A stretch of DNA of 64,000 nucleotides from the NCBI RefSeq assembly GCF_023502325.1, contig NZ_JAMFLZ010000001.1, forward strand, positions 124,001 to 188,000, in the 5' to 3' direction. This DNA is from Wocania_A spongiicola (lineage in GTDB: Bacteria > Bacteroidota > Bacteroidia > Flavobacteriales > Flavobacteriaceae). The stretch's first letter is position 1. Each line of letters opens with the position of its first letter. The notes beneath the pieces were generated by a model. The model was not told where the DNA came from. It made no database searches and saw only the letters and a program-made list of their open reading frames with translations. Shown here piece by piece: positions 54,330-62,492 of the stretch. The translations under genes and the position numbers were made by a program.

Positions 54330-55001
54330 ATGAGTAAACTCTACATAGTACCAACACCCATAGGAAATTTAAAAGACATTACTTTTCGAGCTATAGAGGT
54401 TTTAAAAGAAGCCGATTTAATTCTATCTGAAGACACACGCACTTCTGGCAAACTGTTAAAACATTTTGAAATTTATACCCATATGCAATCGCATCATATG
54501 CACAACGAACATAAAACGGTGGAAAGCATAATTCAAAAAATAAAAGGAGGAATAACCGTAGCATTAATTAGTGATGCCGGAACACCAGCTATATCAGATC
54601 CTGGGTTTTTGCTAACACGAGCCTGTATAGAAAATAATATTGAAGTAGACTGTTTACCAGGAGCTACAGCATTTGTACCCGCTTTGGTAAACTCGGGATT
54701 GCCAAACGATAAGTTTGTATTCGAAGGGTTTTTGCCAGTAAAAAAAGGACGTCAAACCCGACTTTTATTATTAGCAGAAGAAACTAGAACTATAATTTTT
54801 TACGAAAGCCCGCATAAATTAGTAAAAACCTTAGGGCATTTTTGCGAATACTTTGGTGAAGACAGACAAGTATCGGTATCTCGAGAACTCACTAAACTTT
54901 ACGAAGAAACCATTCGAGGTACAGCTAAAGAAGTTTTAGAATATTATACCAATAAACCACCAAAAGGCGAGATAGTTGTTGTTGTTGGAGGAAAGAAATA
55001 A
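54330..55001 (+). CDS. rsmI: 16S rRNA (cytidine(1402)-2'-O)-methyltransferase
   Basis: Methylates the ribose of C1402 at the ribosomal decoding centre. The tetrapyrrole-methylase fold is clear: LYIVPTPIGNLKDITFRAIEVL at the start, ISDAGTPAISDPGFLL, and CLPGATAFVPALVNSGLP. At 223 residues it lacks the C-terminal extension of E. coli RsmI (286), as in most Bacteroidota. Confidence 0.96.
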   Translation: MSKLYIVPTPIGNLKDITFRAIEVLKEADLILSEDTRTSGKLLKHFEIYTHMQSHHMHNEHKTVESIIQKIKGGITVALISDAGTPAISDPGFLLTRACIENNIEVDCLPGATAFVPALVNSGLPNDKFVFEGFLPVKKGRQTRLLLLAEETRTIIFYESPHKLVKTLGHFCEYFGEDRQVSVSRELTKLYEETIRGTAKEVLEYYTNKPPKGEIVVVVGGKK

Positions 55002-55054
55002 ACACTAAAAGATAGTTAGAAAGAATATTAAATCAATCAAAAACAAAGTAGTTC

Positions 55055-56173
55055 ATGAAATATTTTAAAATATCATTTACCTTATTAAGTGCTTTTATGT
55101 TAATATCAGGTTGTAAACCTATTGAAGCAGAAAAGAAAGAAGTAAAAAAAGCACCTAAAAATGTCATACTTTTAATAGGAGATGGTATGGGAGTATCCCA
55201 AGTTTCAAGCAGCTTTTATTTTGGGAATGAAAACCCAAGTTTTGAGAGATTCAAGCAGATAGGTTTTATAAAAACATCTTCCCAAAGTGATTTGATTACC
55301 GATTCAGCAGCTGGAGCTACAGCTTTTTCTGCAGGTATAAAAACTTATAATGGAGCGATAGGTGTAGATCAAGACACTTTATCTGTACCATTAATAACAG
55401 ATAAGGCTTCAGAATCGCAGTTAGCTACAGGGGTAATAAGTACTTCTTCAATAACGCATGCCACACCAGCTTCTTTTTTCTCCCATGTTAAAAGTAGAAA
55501 TATGCAAGAGGAAATTGCTGCTCAGTTACCAGAGTCTACAATAGATTTCTTTGCGGGAGCAGGAAACAATTTCTTTTTTAAACGAAAAGATAGTGTTGAT
55601 TTAGGAGTTGTTTTTTCTAAAAACGATTTTATTGTTGACACGATTTCTTTGAAGAAGCCTCAAAATTTTGATTTAAATAAAAAATATGGGTATTTGTTAG
55701 CACCAATACAAATGCCTAGAATGAGTGAGGGACGTGGTGATTTTTTAAGTGATGCAACGCGTTTGGGGGTGGAGTATTTATCTAAAAACGAACATGGGTT
55801 TTTCCTAATGGTTGAAGGCTCTCAAATAGATTGGGGAGGACATGAAAATGATTCTGACTATATTGTTGAAGAAGTAAAAGATTTTAGCAAAGCTATTGGA
55901 GAAGCTCTTGATTTTGCTGAGAAAGATGGAAACACACTGGTTGTTGTTACTGCAGATCATGAAACTGGAGGCTATACGCTTGCTTCAGAGAATGGAAATT
56001 ATAATAAAATTAAAGGTAGTTTTTCTACTGGAGGGCATTCGGCAACGTTAATTCCAGTATTTGCATACGGACCAGGTTCTGAAAATTTTCAAGGGATTTA
56101 TGAAAACAATCTTATTTACAATAAAATTATTCAATTAACTAACTGGGGAAGTAAGAAAACAGATGATTTGTAA
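55055..56173 (+). CDS. Alkaline phosphatase, lipoprotein
   Basis: A 372-residue periplasmic or surface phosphomonoesterase. Lipobox ISGC (Cys20). Metal and nucleophile motifs are ILLIGDGMGVSQ, TDSAAGATAF with the Ser nucleophile, EGSQIDWGGHEND, TADHETGG and GGHSA. It frees phosphate from organic compounds. No Pho box was identified. It is shorter than E. coli PhoA, close to the compact Bacteroidota forms. The UDG gene follows after four bases. Confidence 0.93.
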   Translation: MKYFKISFTLLSAFMLISGCKPIEAEKKEVKKAPKNVILLIGDGMGVSQVSSSFYFGNENPSFERFKQIGFIKTSSQSDLITDSAAGATAFSAGIKTYNGAIGVDQDTLSVPLITDKASESQLATGVISTSSITHATPASFFSHVKSRNMQEEIAAQLPESTIDFFAGAGNNFFFKRKDSVDLGVVFSKNDFIVDTISLKKPQNFDLNKKYGYLLAPIQMPRMSEGRGDFLSDATRLGVEYLSKNEHGFFLMVEGSQIDWGGHENDSDYIVEEVKDFSKAIGEALDFAEKDGNTLVVVTADHETGGYTLASENGNYNKIKGSFSTGGHSATLIPVFAYGPGSENFQGIYENNLIYNKIIQLTNWGSKKTDDL

Positions 56174-56177
56174 TTAA

Positions 56178-56747
56178 ATGGATGCCTTATTACGCAAAAT
56201 AAAACAATGTACTATTTGTCAAGAGCATTTAGCATTAGGTCCACGACCCATAGTATCGGCACATCCAGATTCTAAAATTGTAATTATTGGTCAAGCACCA
56301 GGGACTAAAGTACATAAAACAGGAGTTCCTTGGGACGATCCAAGTGGAAAGCAGTTGCGAAAATGGTTAGGTGTTACAGATGAGGTGTTTTATGATGAAA
56401 CTAAAATAGCACTTATTCCTATGGGATTTTGCTACCCCGGAAAAGGAAAAACAGGAGATTTACCTCCACGTCCAGAATGTGCACCAGAGTGGCATAAACC
56501 ATTATTTGATGAATTTAAAAATGTAGAGCTGGTTATTTTAATTGGCATGTATGCTCAGAAATATTATTTACAAAAAGAATCAAAAAAAACATTAACAGAA
56601 ACGGTAAAGAATTACAATCAGTATTTGCCAAAATATTTGCCTTTACCACATCCATCGCCACGAAATCGATTTTGGTTAACTAAAAACCCTTGGTTTGAGG
56701 TTGAGGTTTTGCCGGAGCTGAGAAAAAGAATCAAAAAAACGATGTAA
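56178..56747 (+). CDS. Uracil-DNA glycosylase family protein
   Basis: A 189-residue protein of the UDG superfamily, acting in DNA base excision. IVIIGQAPGTKVHKTGVPWDDPSG holds motif A and HPSPRNRFW is motif B. A CTIC pair near residues 12-15 and two further cysteines in GFCYPGKGKTGDLPPRPECAPEW sit where iron-sulfur-type family 4/5 enzymes have theirs, so a 4Fe-4S cluster is possible. The exact base specificity is unknown. It is co-transcribed with the phosphatase gene. Confidence 0.88.
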   Translation: MDALLRKIKQCTICQEHLALGPRPIVSAHPDSKIVIIGQAPGTKVHKTGVPWDDPSGKQLRKWLGVTDEVFYDETKIALIPMGFCYPGKGKTGDLPPRPECAPEWHKPLFDEFKNVELVILIGMYAQKYYLQKESKKTLTETVKNYNQYLPKYLPLPHPSPRNRFWLTKNPWFEVEVLPELRKRIKKTM

Positions 56748-56789
56748 CTAAGCATCATTATTTCTTTTCAAGAAATTGAATATCGATAA

Positions 56790-57620
56790 TCAATTTCGTT
56801 TTTTAAAGTTAGAATAATAAACCCCTTGATGATTCATAAACGTACCATCCTTTTCGTTTAAGTCTAGTATTTCACCATAAAAATCTGTTGCTGGTAAACC
56901 CAGTTCTTGGTAAATACAAGCTGTAGCAGCATAATCCCAAATACTACCACCACCAAGATCTTTTTTAGGAAGTTTTAAAAAACATGCAGGACTGTTTTCT
57001 AAAACTAAAATGGCACACATTACTGCGCCTGATCCTGACATTTCTTTAATGCCTTTTAATCCTAAATTAGCTTTATGATTATTTAGTATTACTTGTATTT
57101 CATTAGACTTAGATGTGTCTCTTAATTTTTTATCGGTCACGTAAGTTAAAAAGTCATTAGTATTTTTAATTACCCAAGTCATTTTGTTTTTATATGCTCC
57201 GTTGCCTTTTATAGCATGATATAGTGTTTCGGTACAAGGATCAAATACAACGCCAATTACAGGCGTTCCATCTCTGGAAATTAAAGCAATAGAAATGGAA
57301 AATCCAGGGTGTTTATTGATAAATGCTAATGTGCCGTCCATAGGATCTATACACCAAAAGGCATCTTTTTTAAATCGGCTGCCATCATCTTTGGTTTCTT
57401 CAGATAACAAACCAATATCATACGCTTCACAAGTTGGCATTAAATGTGATAAGATAACATTTTCGCATTCACGATCTACTTTTGTTACTACTTGAGAGGC
57501 ATAGTTGGATCCTCCTTCTTTTTGTTCCACAACAATGTTATCATTCATATGTTTCTGAATGATTTTTCCAGCTGAAAGTGCAGCTTCAATAGCAATATTT
57601 GCTAAATGTTTTAAGTCCAT
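56790..57620 (-). CDS. Inositol monophosphatase family (CysQ-like) phosphatase
   Basis: A 276-residue lithium-sensitive-type phosphatase. The metal motif CIDPMDGTLAFINKHPGFSISIAL and the upstream EETKD glutamate (LLSEETKD), plus the C-terminal SIWDYAATACIYQE (WDxAA), are conserved. Likely a 3'(2'),5'-bisphosphate nucleotidase or inositol phosphatase; the two cannot be told apart by eye. It is two bases from the upstream kinase-like gene. Confidence 0.88.
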   Translation of the reverse strand: MDLKHLANIAIEAALSAGKIIQKHMNDNIVVEQKEGGSNYASQVVTKVDRECENVILSHLMPTCEAYDIGLLSEETKDDGSRFKKDAFWCIDPMDGTLAFINKHPGFSISIALISRDGTPVIGVVFDPCTETLYHAIKGNGAYKNKMTWVIKNTNDFLTYVTDKKLRDTSKSNEIQVILNNHKANLGLKGIKEMSGSGAVMCAILVLENSPACFLKLPKKDLGGGSIWDYAATACIYQELGLPATDFYGEILDLNEKDGTFMNHQGVYYSNFKKRN

Positions 57621-57622
57621 TA

Positions 57623-58570
57623 CTATAGGTTTTTAATGACTTCAGCAGTAATACGTTCGCTATAACTGTTGATTTTCCAATGGCCAGGACTCCAACCTTT
57701 TAAAAACCGATGAAAATCTGCCCAAGCCACACGATATAAAGACCGCCATTCGTTTTCAAGCGCTTCATTTTTTTCACCAAGAGCTTTTTGTAAATGTGTA
57801 AAGTACGTGTCTAATAGTTTCGATTCTAAACGTTCACAATCACTTTCATTAAGGCAACTTCCAATAAAATAGGCGACATCTTTCATACCACATCCACCAC
57901 CTACATATTGAAAATCTACACCGGCAACTTGTCCATTTTTTGAAAAACAAAAGTTTGCCAATTTTGCATCGCCATGCACAAATGTTTTAAAGCTACAGTT
58001 GTTTAGTTTTTTGTCAATAGCAGCGGCAGCATTTTTTAATGGGTTGTCTTCTAAAACCTCAAGTTCTTGAGGTCTGGTTTCTAAATGCCAATAGGTGCCA
58101 ACATTCCAAAGTCCATCAGGAACTTTTCCTAAATAACTCGCATGAAATTGTGCCAGCCACTCTAAGCACCTATCTATATCTTTCCATTCCACACTTTGTT
58201 TTCGTAATGGAAAACCTGCTTTGTCCAAATCTTCAAGTACTATAAGTACTTCATCATCCTTTCTTTCAATAGCAAAACATTTTGGTAAACGCGCCATACT
58301 ATGTTTACTATAGATTTTGTACCAAGTGGTTTCAACCTCATAAGATTTTAATTTTCTCTGATGGCCAATATCTGTATTCCATCCTCTTGGGTGATGATTA
58401 TTTCTAGGTAATTGCACATGTTTTACAACTACGCTTTCTAAAGTGGAATTTTCTAATGCAACACGGATAATTTTACCATAACCGCTCCATAGCTCCTGAA
58501 TGATTTCTTTTTCGAATAAAGAAGATGCTCCTGTGCTTTGTAAAATGATGGATTTAAAATGGTTATTCAT
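57623..58570 (-). CDS. Choline/aminoglycoside kinase-like phosphotransferase
   Basis: A 315-residue protein of the APH/ecdysteroid-kinase-like fold. The catalytic loop is HGDAKLANF (His-Gly-Asp ... Asn) and the metal-binding DFQYVGGGCGMKDVAYF takes the DFG position. A substrate such as choline or another small alcohol is likely but not known. It overlaps functionally with nothing recognisable; the CysQ-like gene follows immediately, so a small-molecule phosphate pair is possible. Confidence 0.85.
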   Translation of the reverse strand: MNNHFKSIILQSTGASSLFEKEIIQELWSGYGKIIRVALENSTLESVVVKHVQLPRNNHHPRGWNTDIGHQRKLKSYEVETTWYKIYSKHSMARLPKCFAIERKDDEVLIVLEDLDKAGFPLRKQSVEWKDIDRCLEWLAQFHASYLGKVPDGLWNVGTYWHLETRPQELEVLEDNPLKNAAAAIDKKLNNCSFKTFVHGDAKLANFCFSKNGQVAGVDFQYVGGGCGMKDVAYFIGSCLNESDCERLESKLLDTYFTHLQKALGEKNEALENEWRSLYRVAWADFHRFLKGWSPGHWKINSYSERITAEVIKNL

Positions 58571-58690
58571 AGGGTGTCAAAGGTAGGAAATTGTGGTTTT
58601 CTGAATACTTGAACCATCTTATTTATGACTACAATAAAAATAAGACTCTGTAATTTGTTAGTTATCTTAATAAATCATAATTTCAATTAC

Positions 58691-59509
58691 ATGAAAAATC
58701 AAATATTTTTATTATTCTTTTCTATAATTTTTTCTTCATTATATGCTCAAAAAAGCGAAGAGAATTGGCAAGTATATATGGCTGCATATGATAATAAACC
58801 AGGATCAACCACCGTTCGGATGGATTTAATTGATGTTGCTCCTTTAGCTGATTATAACTTTGTTTTGGTAACTGGAATTACTTATGAAAGCGAAAGAGAT
58901 GATGGTTTTCCAAGTGAAGATTCAACTTTTAAACTTTTGCATAAAATTGGTGATGAATTAGAAGTTTTGTTGAAGAAGGATGGAGAAAGTGTTCTTGTAG
59001 GGTCTTTTATGTATGACTTTGAGCGCTTAGAATATTTTTATCTTAAATCTGATGACGGAATTAAAGAAAAGATTGAAACGTTTTATAAAACAAATTATCC
59101 TTCAAAAAAATATTATTTAAATATCAAGGAAGATAAAAAATGGGAATACTATACTGAGTTTTTATATCCAAATGAAGCGACGAGAAATTATATGTCAGAC
59201 CAAAGCGTTGTTGAGGCAATTCAAAGAGGAGGAGACAATTTAACAAAATCTAGACGCGTAGATCATTGGTCGTATTTTAAAAGTAAGAGTGATATTGAGA
59301 AGTTTAAAAAGGAAATATTAGAGAATAATTTCAAAATAGAAATATCTAACGAAAATGAAGACTATGATTTGCCATATGGCTTGCAGTTTTATAGGGAAGA
59401 TAAAGTTGACATTGATTCTATTTATCCCATAACCTCTTTTTTAAGAGAAATTTCTAAAAAGTACAATGGTAAATATGATGGTTGGGAGACCTTTATTGTG
59501 AAAGACTAA
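58691..59509 (+). CDS. DUF695 / RraB-like exported protein
   Basis: A 272-residue protein with a signal peptide (MKNQIFLLFFSIIFSSLYAQ). The first half (NWQVYMAAYDNKPGSTTVRMDLIDVAPLADYNFVLVTGITYE) is DUF695, and the C-terminal part (SKSDIEKFKKEIL ... LPYGLQFYREDKVDIDSI) resembles RraB. RraB normally inhibits RNase E, but an exported copy cannot do so. Function is unknown. I use the ATG at 58691; an ATG at 58625 adds 22 residues ahead of the signal. Its end is close to the RtcB-like remnant on the other strand. Confidence 0.8.
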   Translation: MKNQIFLLFFSIIFSSLYAQKSEENWQVYMAAYDNKPGSTTVRMDLIDVAPLADYNFVLVTGITYESERDDGFPSEDSTFKLLHKIGDELEVLLKKDGESVLVGSFMYDFERLEYFYLKSDDGIKEKIETFYKTNYPSKKYYLNIKEDKKWEYYTEFLYPNEATRNYMSDQSVVEAIQRGGDNLTKSRRVDHWSYFKSKSDIEKFKKEILENNFKIEISNENEDYDLPYGLQFYREDKVDIDSIYPITSFLREISKKYNGKYDGWETFIVKD

Positions 59510-59549
59510 TTTTCCATCAACACAAAATTTACTTTTTATAATCTAACGT

Positions 59550-59645
59550 CTATTTTTCGTTTATAAGCGTAATGGTGTCTTTAAACCATTTGGCTTGTTT
59601 ATATCCTAAATCTATTAGGGTTTTGCCTGTTATTTTTGTTTTCAT
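59550..59645 (-). pseudogene. rtcB: RtcB-like N-terminal fragment (31 codons)
   Basis: A 31-residue ORF (MKTKITGKTLIDLGYKQAKW followed by FKDTITLINEK) begins nine bases after the stop of the upstream hypothetical gene. To me it resembles the N-terminus of the slipin-associated RtcB RNA ligases in Bacteroidota, which begin with a similar GKTLIDLGYKPAKWFK-type segment; this is from memory and needs a search. The rest of the ligase (about 450 residues, with its Cys/His metal ligands) is absent, as DUF695 coding sequence from the other strand begins only 41 bases beyond. It therefore looks like a truncated remnant. Confidence 0.5.
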
Positions 59646-59653
59646 GATTTCTT

Positions 59654-60097
59654 TTATCCCAATAGTTTGCACTCTTCCATTGGAAATTCGTGATTAATCC
59701 ATTTCTCTTTGTACTCTTCAGGTGTTAATTCATTTAAAATACCTTTTAGTACATTTCTAACTTGATTTATATATTTTGCTATAGTTGTTTCTCCTTTTAA
59801 AACAAGTTTAAAATTATCTTCATCTACTAGATTCCATTCATTCCAGTCTTCATACCACCGCAATTCATAATCAATTATGTTGGTATCACTTCGATTAAGA
59901 AGAAGTAAAAACTCTCCAGGTTCTTCCATAAAGAGAACTTTTCTCATTTGTTTTGTTTTTATATCTATAGCCGATTGTGTTAATTCTTTTAAAGAATCGT
60001 ACAAATATGAAACATCCATAGTTACGGTTTTTTCGTTATTACTGATTTTTACCGTAGCCCATCCTGCACCAGTAATTTTATATTCTATTGAAAACAT
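59654..60097 (-). CDS. Hypothetical protein, 147 residues
   Basis: A soluble protein of unknown function with a beta-rich first half (MFSIEYKITGAGWATVKISNNEKTVTMDVSYL) and an aromatic, acidic middle (YELRWYEDWNEWNLVDEDNF). The C-terminus is helical (NVLKGILNELTPEEYKEKWINHEF). No signal or membrane segment. It lies between the slipin gene and the RtcB-like fragment on the same strand; copy C of the intergenic repeat separates it from slipin. Confidence 0.65.
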   Translation of the reverse strand: MFSIEYKITGAGWATVKISNNEKTVTMDVSYLYDSLKELTQSAIDIKTKQMRKVLFMEEPGEFLLLLNRSDTNIIDYELRWYEDWNEWNLVDEDNFKLVLKGETTIAKYINQVRNVLKGILNELTPEEYKEKWINHEFPMEECKLLG

Positions 60098-60212
60098 AGT
60101 TTTTTATCTCTTACTAAATTATATGATTTCTCCTTTTGTCGAAATGACTTGGTCTATTATTTTTTGACACCTAAAAACCTTTGGCATTAGTTACGCTGCG
60201 AGCAAGTACACC

Positions 60213-60297
60213 CGCGTAAGCGATTGCAGCGGCATCCTTTTGCTTTTGCAAAAGATATAGCGTAAAGCGCGACCCCGCCTTTTTTGGCGGGGTTACG
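60213..60297 (+). repeat. Modular intergenic repeat, copy C
   Basis: Contains AAGCGATTGCAGCGGCATCC, then AAAAGATATAGCGTAAAGCG, then a strong hairpin CCCCGCC/GGCGGGG around six T. The second block matches copy B in inverted orientation. The hairpin is also a plausible terminator for slipin. Confidence 0.72.
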
Positions 60298-60311
60298 CCC
60301 AAAACACCCAC

Positions 60312-61409
60312 TTATTTTCCAGAGAAAATCTCTTTTAATTGTGTTACAACACCTCCATTACCAGAGATTGTGATTTCGCCAATTTTATCAGCGATTTTTT
60401 CAACATACTCCATTTCTTTTAGCTTGTACAGCATGTTATTCTCTTCCATCAACTTTGCCGTATTTAGCAAGCTACGTGTAGAAGCAGTTTCTTCACGTCT
60501 TGTAATTGTATTGGCTTGTGCTTTTTTTTGTGCTACTAAAACCTGATTCATAATCTCTTTCATTTCTCCAGTTAAAATCACATCTCTAATACCACAGTTT
60601 AAAACGGTGACACCTAATTTAGTTGCACTTGTTTTTACGTCTTCAAATACAGCCTCGGCAATATTTTCTTTACGTTCTAACAATTCATCTAAAGTATAAG
60701 CACCAACATAAGCACGCAATACCAATTGCATAGTAATGTATAATTGCTTTTCGTAATCTTTGTTTTCTAATAAAGCCTTTTCAATATCGGTTACTTTATA
60801 CTGTGTATAAAAGTTGATACGGATTGCAGCTTTATCTTTAGTTAACAATTCTTGTCCAGCAATTTCTAATTGCAACTGACGTAAATCGGCCTTTGCAATT
60901 TTAATTGTCGTGTCATTTCTCCAGAATCTGTAAGTACCGCCGTCAAGCGTCTTTGTGTACACGTCATCTACTAAAAGGACAGCTTTTTCATAGGTTGCTA
61001 CTTCAAAAGCTCTGATGTATTTACTCAATTCATATTTACTAAATAATGACTTGTCAATTTTTTCAGTAATATAAATTTTACTTAAATCTGCACGTGTAAA
61101 CTCACGCTCAATTAAACCCTTCCAGTACACATAACGTCCAGCAGTTAGTATGGTTTTAAAAACACCTTTTTCGTAAACCAAAACAAGTTCACTGTCTTTA
61201 ACTTCAACAATATCTAACATGGCTTCTAACGTTTTGTCTTGTAGTAAGAGTTCTAACGCTACTGGAGCCACAAAGGTATTTGCTAAGTCATACGTTAAAA
61301 CACGTTTATTAAAACTTAACCAATGTATTCCTTTAGTAATTACCTTTACGTAATCTCCTTTTTTGAATACCAAACCTACTTTTCCTGCATTAATTCTTAC
61401 TCGTTTCAT
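60312..61409 (-). CDS. Slipin (SPFH/band 7 family protein)
   Basis: A 365-residue SPFH-domain protein. Unlike typical stomatins there is no strong N-terminal membrane helix: the N-terminus is MKRVRINAGKVGLVFKKGDYVKVI, so membrane association would be peripheral. The band-7 core spans about 110-290 (AFEVATYEKAVLLVDDVYTKTLDGG ... ELLERKENIAEAVFEDVKTSATKLGVTVLNCGIRDVILTGEM). The C-terminal coiled region (QVLVAQKKAQANTITRREETASTRSLLNTAKL) should drive oligomerisation. Slipins of this type occur beside RtcB ligases and Ro60-like genes in bacterial RNA-repair loci. It lies between a tRNA array and an RtcB-like fragment. Confidence 0.9.
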   Translation of the reverse strand: MKRVRINAGKVGLVFKKGDYVKVITKGIHWLSFNKRVLTYDLANTFVAPVALELLLQDKTLEAMLDIVEVKDSELVLVYEKGVFKTILTAGRYVYWKGLIEREFTRADLSKIYITEKIDKSLFSKYELSKYIRAFEVATYEKAVLLVDDVYTKTLDGGTYRFWRNDTTIKIAKADLRQLQLEIAGQELLTKDKAAIRINFYTQYKVTDIEKALLENKDYEKQLYITMQLVLRAYVGAYTLDELLERKENIAEAVFEDVKTSATKLGVTVLNCGIRDVILTGEMKEIMNQVLVAQKKAQANTITRREETASTRSLLNTAKLMEENNMLYKLKEMEYVEKIADKIGEITISGNGGVVTQLKEIFSGK

Positions 61410-61949
61410 TGTTTCTAATTTTTAAATTAAACATTAATTGTTGCCCTCTATAGGCGTGGCAAAACCTGTAACGGAAGGGCTGCCAACCTTAAGTAGTAAC
61501 TACGAGTTTGTTACCATTTAAAGTATATTTTGAGCGTTACCCCAAAAAAGGGGGTCGGGCTATTTGTTACTAGTTTTGGCTCGATGCTCGCCTCGCCAAA
61601 AGCTAACCACTTCTATCCCTAACGCGGAACATTCGTTTTTTTAAAAAACAGCAGATTGCAAATCATCTTTCTGGCACGGAAATACTCATATTAAAAGCCT
61701 CTATAAGTAGTATTAAGTTCTTTAGAAATAAAAGTTGGCATCAAAATAAATGATACGTTATTTTAAGTCTTGAAAACAAAACAGTAGTTATGTTTAGCTA
61801 TTAAAAATCAGTATTTCAAAGTACTTTTCAGATTGCTTAATCACACTAATATTGTTAATTATTAAGCCGACTTACAATCCACTATTTTTGTCATTTTTAT
61901 TTGAGTAGTGTGACAGACTACTGGCTATCAGTTTTACAAGATGATAAGC
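61410..61949. other. Non-coding region upstream of slipin
   Basis: 540 bases without a protein gene. It holds repeat copy D (61535-61625). Further on, TCACACTA at 61841-61848 and TAGTGTGA at 61906-61913 form an 8-bp inverted repeat around 57 bases, just downstream of the last tRNA-like unit; the transcript there could be structured. No other feature is recognised. Promoter and processing sites for slipin probably lie here. Confidence 0.5.
61535..61625 (-). repeat. Modular intergenic repeat, copy D
   Basis: On the minus strand it starts CGTTAGGGATAGAAGTGG, continues with the 57-bp segment shared with copy A, and ends in a CCCC/GGGG hairpin around six T (61540-61554). Confidence 0.7.
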
Positions 61950-62050
61950 TTTGGTGGATCTCCTAAATCCTTCTTCTACATTAACAGTGTAGTACTCTAC
62001 CAGTTGAGTTACAAGGAAATGAAACCTTGGCAGGACTCGAACCTGCAACA
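61950..62050 (-). tRNA. Candidate permuted tRNA-Asn-like unit (GTT)
   Basis: A T-arm (GCAGG TTCGAGT CCTGC) and 3' acceptor-like CAAGG come first, then a short linker, then a 5' acceptor CCTTG, a canonical D-arm (ACTC ... GAGT) and a perfect anticodon arm CTACA/CTGTTAA/TGTAG with anticodon GTT. CAAGG pairs with CCTTG; two flanking T-T mismatches weaken the acceptor. In normal order the region after the anticodon arm gives only a degenerate T-arm (GGAT/ATCC with a non-canonical loop) and no acceptor match. Confidence 0.45.
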
Positions 62051-62130
62051 TTTAATCAATTGTTCTAGCCTACTGAACTATCCCGAATTTTCGGGAGTGG
62101 GAATCGAACCCACGACCTATTGAGTCGCGA
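62051..62130 (-). tRNA. Candidate circularly permuted tRNA
   Basis: The 3' half (TCAAT, variable loop, GTGGG TTCGATT CCCAC T-arm, acceptor TCCCGAA) precedes, by two bases, the 5' half (acceptor TTCGGGA, D-arm GTTC ... GAAC, then ATTGA). Both the 7-bp acceptor and the 5-bp anticodon stem pair perfectly across the two halves. The helix can even continue outside with GTTGC and GCGAC. The anticodon cannot be assigned. An upstream, more degenerate 5' half at 62191-62226 competes for the same 3' half in normal order (6 of 7 acceptor pairs, 4 of 5 stem pairs). Confidence 0.5.
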
Positions 62131-62280
62131 CTATTTTTTGGATAACAGTCAAAACCTCCAAGTCTAGTTGAACATAAAATCATCATGCATCTCTGCAATG
62201 CCTTATGCAATAGTGCTATACCGAAACACCCAACAAGACCAGCTTGATATTTTATCCCCTCAAAGGAGGAGATGTTATTG

Positions 62281-62486
62281 TACCTCTTACCAGATTCGAA
62301 CTGGCACTTTCGCAGGACGCGAACAGATAGGCTCTAAATGCGCTTCCCTACTTTACATCCTGTGTATTTCGGTGCTTCTGCAAAACCTAGTCATTGGCGG
62401 GCGCGCCACCAACCACATCATCCTATCACTCCACGGTAACGAATCAAAATCTTTTTCCGCAGCTCTTCCCTTTAAGCTAAAGAGGT
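62281..62486 (-). tRNA. tRNA-like RNA with about 133-nt internal insertion
   Basis: 5' ACCTCTT and 3' AAGAGGT pair perfectly over 7 bp; the D-arm (GCTT ... GAGC) and T-arm (GCCAG TTCGAAT CTGGT) are normal. Between them lie about 130 extra bases. The first part can fold into an extended hairpin with the loop TTTTGAT (anticodon TTG, Gln), and GATAGG pairs with CCTATC further on. It may be an interrupted tRNA-Gln, or a Y-RNA-like molecule with a tRNA-like end. Confidence 0.55.
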
Positions 62487-62492
62487 ATGTTG

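Noticed and set aside
58691..59509. RNase E regulator RraB
   Set aside because: Only the C-terminal part resembles RraB and the protein has a signal peptide, so the cytoplasmic role cannot be transferred.
62281..62486. Group I intron in a tRNA
   Set aside because: The insert is about 133 bases, too short for a group I core, and no P7/P3-like conserved segments were found.
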